Part shown: positions 1 to 8,041 of the stretch, one piece after another
How positions within the stretch are numbered: position 1 is the first letter of the stretch
Layout of the letters: each line of letters begins with the position of its first letter
Translations under genes and position numbers: made by a program
Assembly: GCF_000495835.1 (NCBI RefSeq)
Contig: NZ_AWGC01000001.1
Coordinates: forward strand, 124,001-188,000
Length of the DNA stretch: 64,000 bases
DNA from: Asticcacaulis sp. AC402
GTDB taxonomy: Bacteria; Pseudomonadota; Alphaproteobacteria; Caulobacterales; Caulobacteraceae
Reading direction: 5' to 3'
The notes under the pieces: generated by a model
Seen by the model: only the letters and a program-made list of their open reading frames with translations
What the model was told of the DNA's origin: nothing
Database searches by the model: none

Positions 1-340
1 GTTCGGCGAAGACCGCCAGAAAAGTAAGGGCCACCAGCACCAGCAGCAGATGGCGAAGGACGACAAAAACCTCACCCGACGCGACCAAGCGCAGGCTGAT
101 CCCGCTGACGGCGCCAAGCGCGGCGTAGGTTGTCGCGCGGCCCAGATGGTAGGGCAGCAGCAGACGGGCAAAGCCGCCCTGATCCCGGACCTCAGCTGAC
201 TGGCCCAGAACGAATCCCGAGCACATGGTCGCACAGTGGGTGAGACTGCCGCCCAGACCGGCAATAAACAGCGCCAGAACCAGGGGCGTGCCAAGGGGTA
301 AGGCTCCGCCACACGCCTGAATCCAGCCCCATATATCCAC
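1..340 (-). CDS. SafE/TauE-like membrane protein (N-terminal part, cut by window edge)
   Basis: Reading the minus strand from GTG at 338-340 gives 113 residues with no stop before the window edge. The product is very hydrophobic and contains GGSLTHCATMCSGFVLGQ followed by YHLGRATTYAALGAVSG. This Cys-containing HCxxMC segment and the HLGRxxxY motif are typical of the 'sulfite exporter TauE/SafE' membrane proteins that often lie beside ccoNOQP/fixGHIS cytochrome oxidase assembly genes and are proposed to handle metal or sulfur compounds. An in-frame TGA lies 9 bases upstream of the GTG, so the start is near here; a GAGTGAGG stretch can serve as ribosome site. The FNR box at 435-448 lies about 95 bases upstream. 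Function is inferred only from family resemblance. Confidence 0.7.
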   Translation of the reverse strand, partial: MDIWGWIQACGGALPLGTPLVLALFIAGLGGSLTHCATMCSGFVLGQSAEVRDQGGFARLLLPYHLGRATTYAALGAVSGISLRLVASGEVFVVLRHLLLVLVALTFLAVFAE

Positions 341-434
341 GCAACCTCACTCAAGCCTGCCATGACCGGCGTTGAAAACAGCACGCAGGATCAATTGTTG
401 GAAAGCTGGATGACAGGTTCGGGCAGGCGCTGAA

Positions 435-448
435 TTGATCCAGATCAA
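435..448. promoter_or_regulatory. FNR/FixK box (TTGAT-N4-ATCAA)
   Basis: TTGATCCAGATCAA is a perfect 14-bp dyad matching the anaerobic FNR/FixK consensus. It lies in the divergent region between the SafE-like gene (start 340, minus) and ompW (start 654, plus). OmpW genes are known FNR targets in other proteobacteria and SafE-like genes accompany FixK-controlled oxidase clusters, so either or both could be controlled here. Confidence 0.75.
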
Positions 449-513
449 ATTGACATATGGCGGACACAATTTGAATGCTGAAAACTGTTGTCCGACCTAA
501 GCGATATTTCAAG

Positions 514-535
514 ATACGTATTAATACTTACGTAT
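514..535. promoter_or_regulatory. AT-rich near-repeat TACGTAT pair upstream of ompW
   Basis: ATACGTAT (514-521) and TTACGTAT (528-535) flank TAATAC in an otherwise GC-rich genome, 120-140 bases before the ompW start. It could be a regulator site or part of the promoter; I cannot name a binding protein. Confidence 0.3.
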
Positions 536-653
536 TTTCGCACGTTTTTTTCCTATACATGCGTCAACCTGACGCGCGGCATGTTGTACAGGTGAATCCC
601 GCTTCGGACAGGTCTAAGGACGGCGCATCAACGGCAGCAAAGGAGAGACCAAG

Positions 654-1304
654 ATGACCCGTATTGAAAAAACCACATTGTTTATAGGGCTTATCGCCCT
701 GACCGGCTTCGGCGGCGCTGCGACGGCGCAGGAGACGGGCCTCAAGGGTACCTGGCAGGTCACGGCGCGCGTAACCACCGTAGCGCCGGACGAATCGGGC
801 GCCATCCTGACAGCCGCCGGAGTGGACAGCGGACTGGACGTCGCCGTTAATGACAGCACAGTTCCCACCCTTGGGTTTACCTACTTCGTCACGGACCATG
901 TGGCCATCGAGGCGATACTCGGAACATCGAAGCACACCATCAAGGCGGTGGGCCCCGCCACCGACGTCGAGGTGCATGAGACCTGGGTCCTGCCGCCGGT
1001 TGTCACGGCCCAGTACCACTTCAATACCGGCGGAAAGGTCAGCCCTTATGTCGGCGCCGGTATCAACTACATGAACTGGTACGGTGGCAAGGACCTCAAC
1101 GGCTTCAAGGTCCGACTCAAGAATAGTTTCGGAACGGCCGTTCAGGCAGGTGCCAATGTCAAACTGAAGGACAATCTGGTGCTGAATATCGATTACAAGA
1201 AGGTGTTCTATGGCACCGATGCCAAAATCAACAACGGTGCTCTGACCTCCGATGTCACTCTGGATCCGTCGGTCATATCGATCGGGGTTGGCTACCGGTT
1301 TTAG
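654..1304 (+). CDS. ompW: OmpW family outer membrane protein
   Basis: The 216-residue protein begins with a signal peptide (about residues 1-26, hydrophobic core LFIGLIALTGFGGAA, ending ATAQ) and continues as an eight-stranded beta-barrel-type sequence ending in GVGYRF, with the C-terminal Phe required for barrel insertion. Internal segments such as GFTYFVTDHVAIEAILG and YVGAGINYMNWYGG match the OmpW family, small channels for hydrophobic compounds in the outer membrane. A strong AAGGAGAG precedes the ATG. The perfect FNR box at 435-448 suggests low-oxygen induction. The TAG stop (1302-1304) is the first three bases of the downstream repeat. Confidence 0.92.
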   Translation: MTRIEKTTLFIGLIALTGFGGAATAQETGLKGTWQVTARVTTVAPDESGAILTAAGVDSGLDVAVNDSTVPTLGFTYFVTDHVAIEAILGTSKHTIKAVGPATDVEVHETWVLPPVVTAQYHFNTGGKVSPYVGAGINYMNWYGGKDLNGFKVRLKNSFGTAVQAGANVKLKDNLVLNIDYKKVFYGTDAKINNGALTSDVTLDPSVISIGVGYRF

Positions 1305-1422
1305 AGCGCAATCCGATAAAGTGGACGCCAACGTACAGGCGACCACTTTATCGGAAACATTTCGTTACAAAACAAACGCTTAGAGCGGGATTTCGATTCC
1401 ACCAAACCACATCCCGCTCTAA
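1302..1422 (-). repeat. Family A intergenic palindromic repeat, copy 1
   Basis: This copy is in reverse orientation relative to the others. It begins TAGAGCGCAATCCGATAAAG and ends CATCCCGCTCTAA, so both ends carry the TAGAGCG terminal inverted repeat. It has two hairpins, one around CCGATAAAGTGG/CCACTTTATCGG and one around AGAGCGGGAT/ATCCCGCTCT. It supplies the ompW stop codon. Confidence 0.85.
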
Positions 1423-1588
1423 AGCGGCCAGGTCAAGGCGTGGCGCAGGTTTGGGTTTGAGGCGCGCCTGAAACCAAAACCTGCGCCACGTTTTGATGTG
1501 GCAAGATCACCGCGGGTTTGCATCACCTTTTTGAAGCGGGTCCGATTCAACAGGGTGAGGCCCAGGAAGGCCGAGAAAGAGGCAACCG

Positions 1589-2014
1589 TCAGCAACCCCC
1601 GGGCGCGAGGGCGCAAAACGGCAAGACCGGGATATTTCGGGCGATTGTGAACCCTATGACCAGAAGCAAAAAGCCGACCCCCATGGGATAGGCGTAGGTG
1701 TTCAACAGGCCGGTCACCTGGACCGGTAGCGGCACCTTTATGGCCAAGGCCGAGGTCAGCAGACTAACGACAATAAAGGGCAGGCAGATGAAAGCCAGGG
1801 GGTTATAGCGGAAAGCCGTCCACGGCTGGGCATGGACCAGGTAATAGAGCATGCGTGTGCTGCCGCACCCGGGACAGTGAAGCCCGGTCAAGGCATGAAC
1901 CGGACAGGGTGGAAAAAATCCCCCCCCGCCCGGCGTCCAGATCGATACGGCAACCAGGGCTCCCGTAAGAGCAACCAGTCCGACCCAGCAGAGGACACGC
2001 TCAATCGTCATCAC
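1589..2014 (-). CDS. DUF2752 family membrane protein
   Basis: A 141-residue protein with three predicted membrane helices (about residues 5-27, 75-93 and 108-130). Between helices 1 and 2 it has PCPVHALTGLHCPGCGSTR, the signature of DUF2752, with the CPGCG cysteine pair and a following Tyr/Asn-Pro segment. The biochemical role of the family is unknown. It lies 14 bases downstream of the CD225-like gene on the same strand, so the two are probably co-transcribed. DUF2752 and CD225-type proteins often occur side by side in bacteria. Confidence 0.85.
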   Translation of the reverse strand: MMTIERVLCWVGLVALTGALVAVSIWTPGGGGFFPPCPVHALTGLHCPGCGSTRMLYYLVHAQPWTAFRYNPLAFICLPFIVVSLLTSALAIKVPLPVQVTGLLNTYAYPMGVGFLLLVIGFTIARNIPVLPFCALAPGGC

Positions 2015-2028
2015 ACGTCAGCGGCAGG

Positions 2029-2400
2029 TCAGGAATTTGACGCTGCCACGCCTATAATTACCACGAACAGGATATACAGAACGACGATAACGACACAGGA
2101 AACAACGGACGCGATAACCCAGTTTTTCGCTTCGTTCGCGGCTCTTTTCGCACCGGCCGCATCGCCGAGGCTCTTGAACTTGTCGACGCTGACAGATTTG
2201 ATGATTGCCACGATACCAAACGGCAGGCAGCAAAGAAGCGTCGCCAAAATCGACCAGACCAGATGGTTGGGAATATCGTGAATACCCGGATAACCGCTGA
2301 CCGTCGGGCCGTTTCCGCCCGAAGCCGACAGGAAGGTTCCACACGAGACACAGGACTGTGCCCCGTCAACATTTTGCGTACCACATTTTGAACAGAACAT
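2029..2400 (-). CDS. Zinc-ribbon CD225/dispanin-like membrane protein
   Basis: The start is placed at the Met of MFCSKCG because CCGGAGGG sits correctly in front of it; the 123-residue product then opens with a zinc ribbon (CSKCG-x9-CVSCG, residues 3-22). A linker leads to two hydrophobic helices. The first contains CCLPFGIVAIIKS, the signature of the CD225/dispanin (IFITM-like) fold, with a second helix near the C-terminus. In eukaryotes such proteins remodel membranes; bacterial roles are not established. It forms a two-gene unit with the DUF2752 gene. An upstream in-frame Met at 2436 exists but lacks a ribosome site. Confidence 0.8.
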   Translation of the reverse strand: MFCSKCGTQNVDGAQSCVSCGTFLSASGGNGPTVSGYPGIHDIPNHLVWSILATLLCCLPFGIVAIIKSVSVDKFKSLGDAAGAKRAANEAKNWVIASVVSCVVIVVLYILFVVIIGVAASNS

Positions 2401-2637
2401 TTCACCCTCCGGTTGATCTTTGTAATGAAAACGCAAGCCTAAGCGCGCATCGACGAGTTCGGAAAAAACACGCAGCCATCGTTCAGCTCATGCTGTGTGC
2501 CTGAACGCGACGATGTGCCATCCTGTCTTTAACTAACCCCCAGAACGCGGTCCGACCCCACAATACCCCGGCTACCGCGTGAAGACTTCAGTGCGCTGGT
2601 TTCTGTCCCGCGCCATCGATCGATGTAAGTCGCTCAT

Positions 2638-2741
2638 TAGAGCGGGATGAGTTTTGATGGAATCAACACCCCGCTCTAAGTTTTTGTTTTGTCGCGCAAT
2701 TTATCCGAAAAGTGCGTCACACTTTATCGGATTGCGCTCTA
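2638..2741 (+). repeat. Family A intergenic palindromic repeat, copy 2
   Basis: About 104 bp, from TAGAGCGGGATGA to GGATTGCGCTCTA. The left hairpin pairs AGAGCGGG with CCCGCTCT and the right hairpin pairs TATCCGA with TCGGATT. The central GTTTTTGTTTTGTCGCGCAA is shared with the copies at 6528 and 51684. A family B repeat begins at the very next base. Confidence 0.88.
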
Positions 2742-2892
2742 ATACCAAGCCTCATAAAGAATGACGCTTGGTATTCGCTTTTTTTTCAGCTCAAACGCCG
2801 CATGGCTCCTCGCAAAAGCTCGGGCGCCCGAAGTACGTTCTCTGGCGCGCTTGCCAACCCACGATGAGTCAAGATTTTCGCGGGTTGGTATA
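2742..2892 (+). repeat. Family B repeat, copy 1
   Basis: About 150 bp, from ATACCAAGCCTCATAAAG to GCGGGTTGGTATAA. The left end folds as ACCAAGC/GCTTGGT and the right end as CCAACCC/GGGTTGG. Further copies are at 8592-8727 and, inverted, 59262-59396. There is no coding capacity. Confidence 0.85.
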
Positions 2893-3093
2893 AACTATGA
2901 GATTTAAGACAAGGATGCAACCTAACGCTTCCGGCCGGGTCGCGGAAACCATGGCTGTTACATTTGGGCGACAGAGAGATGGACGTCCGGGCCCGTATCT
3001 TGCGATCACGATCCAGCAGGACATCCCCCAACGACCCAGGGCGCCGCCAAGGTCTCGCACAAGCCGAAACATCAGTGTAGTGGCCGGCAGGAG

Positions 3094-4614
3094 TCAGGCT
3101 TTCAGCGCCGCCGCAAAGCCGTCCGGTGACAGCGGGCCCCAGGCCATGGCGGCACGGTGGAAGGCCTTCACATCGAAGCCAGGCAGCTTTGAGGCCGCCG
3201 CGCGTTTGGCAGAGAAGTCCAGCGTCGACAGGCCCTGGGCGGCATTGACGCCAGGCGCGAGGCACATGCGGTCAATGTCTTCGTCGATGGTGATGAAATA
3301 GATCGGCCCGCCCTGCAGTCGCGTCAGGGTGCGCACCGCCTCCGCGCGCGACCAGTTCTCCGTATGCAGGCCGATATCGGCGACAACCCGCGCCATACGG
3401 AAAGCCTGCCAGTGCAGGAAACCGATCCGGGCCAGGGGCCAGGTGTCCAGTGCACCGATTTCGGCCGCTACGGTCTCAGCATAAACTGGCCATCCCTCGC
3501 CATAGGCCGCACCGCCGTACCGCCCCTGCAGGGCCGATAGTGGCGCCGGACGAACGGCCGGCGGCAGCATGTGCCCGGGATAGAGCTCGTGGTGAACGAC
3601 GCTGGGCAAGGTCCAGGACGGACGGTCGCGCATGCGGCGCTGGTCGATAATGTAGCTGGTGCCGCTGCGCTTGCCCTGGACGCCGGCGGCCTCATCGGCG
3701 GCCGACATGCGCTCAACCTGCGACGGCGGAACCGTCTCGGGATCGAAGGCCTGGGGCAGCCGTGCGATACTGTCCACCAGCATCAGATTCATGTCGGCGA
3801 CCATCCTGTTCCGACCGGAATCTGACTGTGGATAGAGGTATCGCGGATCGCGGGCAAACCGCTGCAGACGTTCATGCGCCGGCCCGGACTTCAGACCCTG
3901 GGCCTTCAACGACTCGTCGAGTTCATCCCAGATAGCGTCGATCCGCTTCCTGGCGGCCTTCATCGCGGCACCGGTGTCGATGGAGCTGCTGAGGGCCAGG
4001 CCCAGTTGGGCCGCATAGTAGTCGCGCCCGCCCGGCAGGCGCGACACGCCCGGGCGATCACCGGCGACAGCCAGTTGCGCCGTGAGCGCTACGATCTGGC
4101 TTTCCAGCGCCGCCTTGACGCCCCCCTGGGCCTGGGCGTGCGCGGCCTCGACCGCCAGCAGGGCGCGACGCAACAGGAAGTCCGGCTGGGCAATGCCATT
4201 GGCGGTATCGGCGGCAATGCGGCCGGTCTCGAAGTCGATCTCGGTGACCGAGGCCTTGCCGGCGGCAACCTGGGTGTGCTGGCCGGCCCGGTAGGTCACC
4301 GGATAGACGCTGTTGCCGTCGCCCTGGGCAAAATCGGCCAGCGTGGCTTCGCTGCGCGCGCCGTGCAGCACGCTGGCCAGGACGACACCGGTGTCACGGT
4401 CGAGCGACTGCAGTGACAAGGCCTCAAGGGCCGCCACTCGCGCCCTCGCCGCCTTGCGCCGTTCCTGGACCGAGTCCGGACTGGCCGAACCGGTGGGGTC
4501 CCTGGCCAAAGCTTCCCATTGCGCAGGAAGGCCGGCGCGCGCCGTTCCGGCCAGGCCCACGGCGGCTGCGCCCGTCAGCACCATTCTTCGGTCAAATCCA
4601 CCTTGTCCACTCAT
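3094..4614 (-). CDS. DUF885 family metallopeptidase-like exported protein
   Basis: A 506-residue protein with an N-terminal export signal (RRMVLTGAAAVGLAGTARA, a twin-arginine-like RR followed by a hydrophobic core), placing it in the periplasm. Residues 341-348 read HHELYPGH, the zinc-binding HExxxGH motif of DUF885, with GEGWPVYAE about 20 residues later giving a likely third ligand. DUF885 proteins resemble M32-type carboxypeptidases, but few have been assayed. At about 506 residues it is shorter than many members (near 560-600), and the usual C-terminal PGQA motif appears as PGVN. It stands alone between repeats. Confidence 0.85.
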   Translation of the reverse strand: MSGQGGFDRRMVLTGAAAVGLAGTARAGLPAQWEALARDPTGSASPDSVQERRKAARARVAALEALSLQSLDRDTGVVLASVLHGARSEATLADFAQGDGNSVYPVTYRAGQHTQVAAGKASVTEIDFETGRIAADTANGIAQPDFLLRRALLAVEAAHAQAQGGVKAALESQIVALTAQLAVAGDRPGVSRLPGGRDYYAAQLGLALSSSIDTGAAMKAARKRIDAIWDELDESLKAQGLKSGPAHERLQRFARDPRYLYPQSDSGRNRMVADMNLMLVDSIARLPQAFDPETVPPSQVERMSAADEAAGVQGKRSGTSYIIDQRRMRDRPSWTLPSVVHHELYPGHMLPPAVRPAPLSALQGRYGGAAYGEGWPVYAETVAAEIGALDTWPLARIGFLHWQAFRMARVVADIGLHTENWSRAEAVRTLTRLQGGPIYFITIDEDIDRMCLAPGVNAAQGLSTLDFSAKRAAASKLPGFDVKAFHRAAMAWGPLSPDGFAAALKA

Positions 4615-4645
4615 GGCGCGCTTCCTGTGATTCGTTTTGAAACTA

Positions 4646-4757
4646 CTATCTCACGAGCGCGGTAAAGCCGCCATCGATGTAAAGGATCTGGCCGTTGACG
4701 AAGTCCGAAGCGGGTGAGCCAGGAAGACCACCGCGCTGGGACGCTCCCCTGGAGCGG
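4646..4757 (-). pseudogene. Short-chain dehydrogenase (SDR) C-terminal remnant
   Basis: On the minus strand, SDFVNGQILYIDGGFTALVR ends in TAG (4646-4648); this is the typical C-terminus of classical SDR oxidoreductases. The preceding residues, PSAVVFLA, are in another frame: one base is missing in GCTCACCC where GCTTCACCC would keep the frame. Upstream the gene is cut off by the family A-like repeat at 4751-4850, so only about 37 codons survive. This is gene decay, with a frameshift as well as a truncation. Confidence 0.75.
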
Positions 4758-4850
4758 AATGTGTTTTGATGGACTCAAAGACGCGACCTAATCATCTATT
4801 TTATAGAGTATTTTTTCCGACAAACGGCGTCTGGCTTATCGGATTGCGCG
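4751..4850 (+). repeat. Family A repeat, degenerate copy 3
   Basis: Starts GGAGCGGAATG, keeps TTTTGATGGA and ends CTTATCGGATTGCGCGC, but the middle has drifted strongly. It abuts the SDR remnant and may mark where that gene was truncated. Confidence 0.65.
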
Positions 4851-4978
4851 CAAACCGGATCGCGTCTCTTGCCGGCCTTCTCGCGTTTTGCGGCGCGCTG
4901 AAAAGCCCAAACTTCGCCCTGACACGATCTGAGCGCTCCGTATCTCAAAGGTGCGGATCGAGGCAGCACGGATTACGC

Positions 4979-5461
4979 CTACGCTTGCAGAACGGGGCCC
5001 TCGCGCCGGGCTTTTTGTCTCGCCTGGCGCGCAGCGATGGTGCCGATCAGCAGGGCCAGCACCACACCCCAACCCACCGTCGTTGCGAGGGTCAGGTAGG
5101 CGCGTTCGCCCAGCCCCAGGTTCAGAAGCATGGCACCGTGAAGCGCGACGCTGATCAACTGGCCCAGCATGGCCCATTTCGGCCAGGGGTGCGGCGACTT
5201 CCAGGCGATGACACAGAGGCCCTGCAAGACCAGCATGTCGGTAACCAGCAGGTATAGCGCTGTGTAATTGCTGAGCAAATATTTCGACAGATACAAGGGA
5301 TTGCTGTCGAGCGAAATCAGGCCAAAGCCAATGGTCAGGCCGTAGGCTGCGAGATAGATGATCGCACCGAAGCGCTCACGCCAGGTGCCAACGATCAGGG
5401 CGTAAACGCAGACGATCACCAGCACAAGGGCGCTCAGTTGGGTTATCCAAGACTGCAGCAT
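4979..5461 (-). CDS. Multi-pass membrane protein of unknown function
   Basis: A 160-residue, strongly hydrophobic protein with about five predicted membrane helices (roughly residues 7-26, 32-50, 65-85, 93-113 and 122-143) and a basic C-terminal tail (ARQARQKARREG). I do not recognise a family. There are no conserved metal-binding residues that I can name. It is monocistronic on the minus strand, between an SDR remnant and a family A repeat. Confidence 0.65.
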   Translation of the reverse strand: MLQSWITQLSALVLVIVCVYALIVGTWRERFGAIIYLAAYGLTIGFGLISLDSNPLYLSKYLLSNYTALYLLVTDMLVLQGLCVIAWKSPHPWPKWAMLGQLISVALHGAMLLNLGLGERAYLTLATTVGWGVVLALLIGTIAARQARQKARREGPVLQA

Positions 5462-5550
5462 GCCGGTCCGTCCCCTGATCAGCGCTTACGATTCGTGGCA
5501 AGCTGATAAAACAGGAAAAGACCAGCATGGCAAGACGAACATGGTTCTTC

Positions 5551-5672
5551 AGAGGGGACTGGGCTTTGATGGAATCACAACCCAGCCCGCCCTAAGCTTT
5601 TGTTTTGTCCCGCAGTATATCCGAAAACGGGGACGCCCGTGCGGTGGCTTCCACTTTATCGGATTGCGCTCT
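5551..5672 (+). repeat. Family A repeat, copy 4
   Basis: From GGGACTGGGCTTTGATGG to TTTATCGGATTGCGCTCT, slightly longer than the others in the middle. Its right end overlaps the 3' end of the gene at 5656-6045, whose last codons and stop (TAA inside CCGATAAAG) come from repeat sequence. Confidence 0.8.
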
Positions 5673-6045
5673 GGCCGGCAGCCAGCTGGCGGCGGCGGGC
5701 AAGTCGCGACTGGGTCACACCTTCCTTCGGCGGGTCCTCTGGTGGCTTATCGAACGGCGGCGGCATGAGGGTATCGTCAAGCCCGAGCTGGTCCTGGATT
5801 TTTGTCAGGGTGCGATGGGCCTGCGCCATATGGGTCTGGGCGGTGTGCAGCGCCTTCATGGCCTCGATAGTGCTGTCATTGACCTCGGTGGTCAGCAGGG
5901 TCGACATGCGGATCGCCCGCCGCGAGCTGATGCAGGTTTCAAGCAGGTGGGCCGCTTCCGCCAGGGCGCTGTCGATTGCTTCCTCGGTGACATGAAGCTG
6001 GCTGGTGACCGCCTTGGCGACATTGAGAGTTCTCTCTCTGGACAT
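5656..6045 (-). CDS. Hypothetical soluble helical protein
   Basis: A 129-residue protein, mostly alpha-helical by composition (VTEEAIDSALAEAAHLLETC, TIEAMKALHTAQTHMAQAH), with a Pro-rich patch (MPPPFDKPPEDPPKEG) and a basic tail. No signal peptide or membrane segment is seen, and I do not recognise the family. The final residues QSAIR and the stop codon are encoded by the family A repeat, so the ancestral protein probably ended differently. The start ATG (6043-6045) lies about 120 bases from the divergent YciI-like gene. Confidence 0.6.
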   Translation of the reverse strand: MSRERTLNVAKAVTSQLHVTEEAIDSALAEAAHLLETCISSRRAIRMSTLLTTEVNDSTIEAMKALHTAQTHMAQAHRTLTKIQDQLGLDDTLMPPPFDKPPEDPPKEGVTQSRLARRRQLAAGQSAIR

Positions 6046-6163
6046 ACGGTATTCCTTGTGGCTTTACACAAAAAGTCCCGGAAACGCCGGACCGTGGACC
6101 AAGTCTTGCCTGCCAATTAATTGTAAAACGTAAATTTACACCCTTAACGTGATTTTTACCACA

Positions 6164-6466
6164 ATGAAGCACTTCCTGCTCTTGTATGAGTTTATTGACG
6201 ATTACCTGGATCGCCGGGCGCAATTCCGCCAGGATCATCTTAGCCTGGCCTGGGATGCGGCCGGGCGCGGCGAACTGCTCCTGGCCGGGGCCCTGGTCGA
6301 TCCGGTCGATGGTGGCGTGCTGCTGTTCAAGGCGGGCGACCGCTCCGTGGCCGAAGACTTTGCCCGAACGGATCCTTACGTGGTCAATGGCCTGGTGCGC
6401 TGTTGGAAGGTCCGCGAATGGACCACGGTTGTCGGCGACAGCGCAGCAACGCCCGTCAGGCCGTAA
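6164..6466 (+). CDS. YciI-like protein
   Basis: About 100 residues starting MKHFLLLYEF; the start is set here because the family begins with this beta strand, although an upstream in-frame GTG exists at 6149. The sequence R-x2-FRQDHLSLAWDAAGRGELLLAGAL carries the conserved His and Asp positions of YciI-like proteins, and the domain ends with the usual VREWTTVVG strand. YciI-like domains have a ferredoxin-like fold and a putative His-Asp active site, but their reactions are mostly unknown. It is a single gene, followed by a family A repeat. Confidence 0.82.
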   Translation: MKHFLLLYEFIDDYLDRRAQFRQDHLSLAWDAAGRGELLLAGALVDPVDGGVLLFKAGDRSVAEDFARTDPYVVNGLVRCWKVREWTTVVGDSAATPVRP

Positions 6467-6527
6467 GCGGCTCGGCTTTTCGCCATCTTTACAGCCTGAG
6501 TCACTTTTTTGATCAGGACCGGAGGCT

Positions 6528-6629
6528 GGAGCAGGATGGCTTTAGGTAGAATCGCCATCTCGCTCTAAGTTTTTGTTTTGTCGCGCGATTTGTCCGAAGA
6601 GTGGCTTCCACTTTATCGGATTGCGCTCT
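6528..6629 (+). repeat. Family A repeat, copy 5
   Basis: From GGAGCAGGATGGCTTTAGG to CTTTATCGGATTGCGCTCT. It shares GGCTTTAGGTAGAATC with the copy at 51684-51786, suggesting a sub-family. Confidence 0.85.
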
Positions 6630-6709
6630 CAAACGCACCTACCCCTCACAGACACCTTATTCGGCAGAGCCTATCCTATCGCTTCCTCCCCGCTTTATGA
6701 GCAACCGAT

Positions 6710-7228
6710 ATGACCTCCGCTTCCTTCCCCTGGACCGATCAGGTCGATTTCCGCTCCGCCCCCGATGAGCCCGACCCACTGCGCAACCTGTTGAAGGCCA
6801 GCCTGGTTGCCGGCGCACTCTCGCTTGCCCTCGGCCTTGCCGTTATCGGCGGCAAGCTGGCCGCCCTCCCCGAGATCGATCCGATGGCCGATCCAAGCCT
6901 GGTGGTCGATTACGCTGCCCGCTCCCCGGCCGAACGCGGTCTGTTGGCCGTCGCTCCGCAGCAGCCAGACGACGCCAAAAATGCCCTGACCGAGGCCGCC
7001 GCACCTGTCGTCCGCGCCCGTCAGGTCACGGACGAAATCGAAACAGCCGACCTGCCGGAACTGCCGCTCTATTTGGTCAGCGATATCGCCGCCCCCTTGC
7101 TCACCGGGGTCGCATCCGTCAAGGTTGCACCGCCAAACCTCCACACCGGTCCGCGACCCAACGCCTCGCTGGCCATCGGCGATGAGCCTCTGGCTGTGGA
7201 CATCAAACACCCAGTCGTAGCAAACTGA
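6710..7228 (+). CDS. Hypothetical single-pass membrane protein
   Basis: A 172-residue protein with a short acidic N-terminus, one membrane helix (about residues 27-53: LLKASLVAGALSLALGLAVIGG) and a proline- and valine-rich remainder with no recognisable domain. The arrangement suggests a membrane-anchored protein with most of its mass outside the cytoplasm. It lies about 100 bases before the cyclophilin lipoprotein on the same strand and may share its transcript. I do not recognise the family. Confidence 0.55.
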   Translation: MTSASFPWTDQVDFRSAPDEPDPLRNLLKASLVAGALSLALGLAVIGGKLAALPEIDPMADPSLVVDYAARSPAERGLLAVAPQQPDDAKNALTEAAAPVVRARQVTDEIETADLPELPLYLVSDIAAPLLTGVASVKVAPPNLHTGPRPNASLAIGDEPLAVDIKHPVVAN

Positions 7229-7324
7229 CAGCCATCTCAGGTGCCGATTTCGCACAGCGGCCGCGTTGACACCAGGCGTTTGGCGGGTCAAGGTCAGTCA
7301 TTGATCTGCTGCGAGATGGAAAGT

Positions 7325-8020
7325 ATGAGACGTCAGTTCCTTATCGGGTCTTTGGCCGCCACGACTGCCGCCCTCGTGGGCTGCGACAAGCCCCAGCCTG
7401 CACCGCCTCCACCACCACCACCGGCGCCTCCGCCACCTCCGCCAGCATCGGCCGATCCGGAAAAAATCGACTGGATGGAGAAAATCACCCCGGAGAACGT
7501 CCCCGCCAAGGTGCGGGTCAGCATGGTGACCAGCAAGGGTGAAATCGTCATCGAGTTGAACGGCAAGGCAGCCCCGATCACGGTCGCCAACTTTCTGCGC
7601 TATGTCGACTCGGGCAAGCTTACGGGATCGGAATTCTGGCGCGCCACGGGTTATTCGGGCACAGGTTTCATCCAGGCGACCATGCGCGGGCCGACCTTCC
7701 CGCCGATCAAGCACGAACCAACCAGCAAGACCGGCTTGAGCCACACCAGCGGCGCTATTTCGATGTCGCGCTTCGATCCGGGCACGGCGACAGCGGACTT
7801 CGTGATGTGCGTCGGCGACAATACCTCGATGGACGCCGGCCGCGAAGGCTCGGACGACAAGCTGGGCTATGCCGCCTTCGGCCGGGTGGTCAAGGGAATG
7901 AGCGTGGTCCGCGCCATCATGAATGGCAAGATCAGCAAGGCCAAGGCCAAGCCCGGTCAGTGGGAAGGCCAGATGCTGGACGAACCGGTCAAGATCATTG
8001 AGGCCAAGCGGATCGACTGA
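7325..8020 (+). CDS. Cyclophilin-type peptidyl-prolyl isomerase lipoprotein
   Basis: From ATG 7325 the product is 231 residues, MRRQFLIGSLAATTAALVGC, with a lipobox (LVGC, Cys20). The mature protein would be a lipoprotein in the cell envelope. A run of prolines (about residues 25-42) links the anchor to a cyclophilin domain beginning VRVSMVTSKGEIVIELNGKAAPITVANFLRYV. FWRA and GFIQ supply the Arg and Gln of the active site, and FVMCVGDN and GYAAFGRVVKGMSVV are standard cyclophilin strands. Cyclophilins catalyse proline cis-trans isomerisation during protein folding. An upstream ATG at 7316 would add three residues; 7325 is chosen because GGAAAG precedes it, but both remain possible. Confidence 0.85.
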   Translation: MRRQFLIGSLAATTAALVGCDKPQPAPPPPPPPAPPPPPPASADPEKIDWMEKITPENVPAKVRVSMVTSKGEIVIELNGKAAPITVANFLRYVDSGKLTGSEFWRATGYSGTGFIQATMRGPTFPPIKHEPTSKTGLSHTSGAISMSRFDPGTATADFVMCVGDNTSMDAGREGSDDKLGYAAFGRVVKGMSVVRAIMNGKISKAKAKPGQWEGQMLDEPVKIIEAKRID

Positions 8021-8041
8021 CAGCGCGAGCGCTGAGGGGCC

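Noticed and set aside
564-1346. 260-codon minus-strand frame opposite ompW
   Set aside because: No domain, while the plus strand encodes a typical OmpW with signal peptide and C-terminal Phe.
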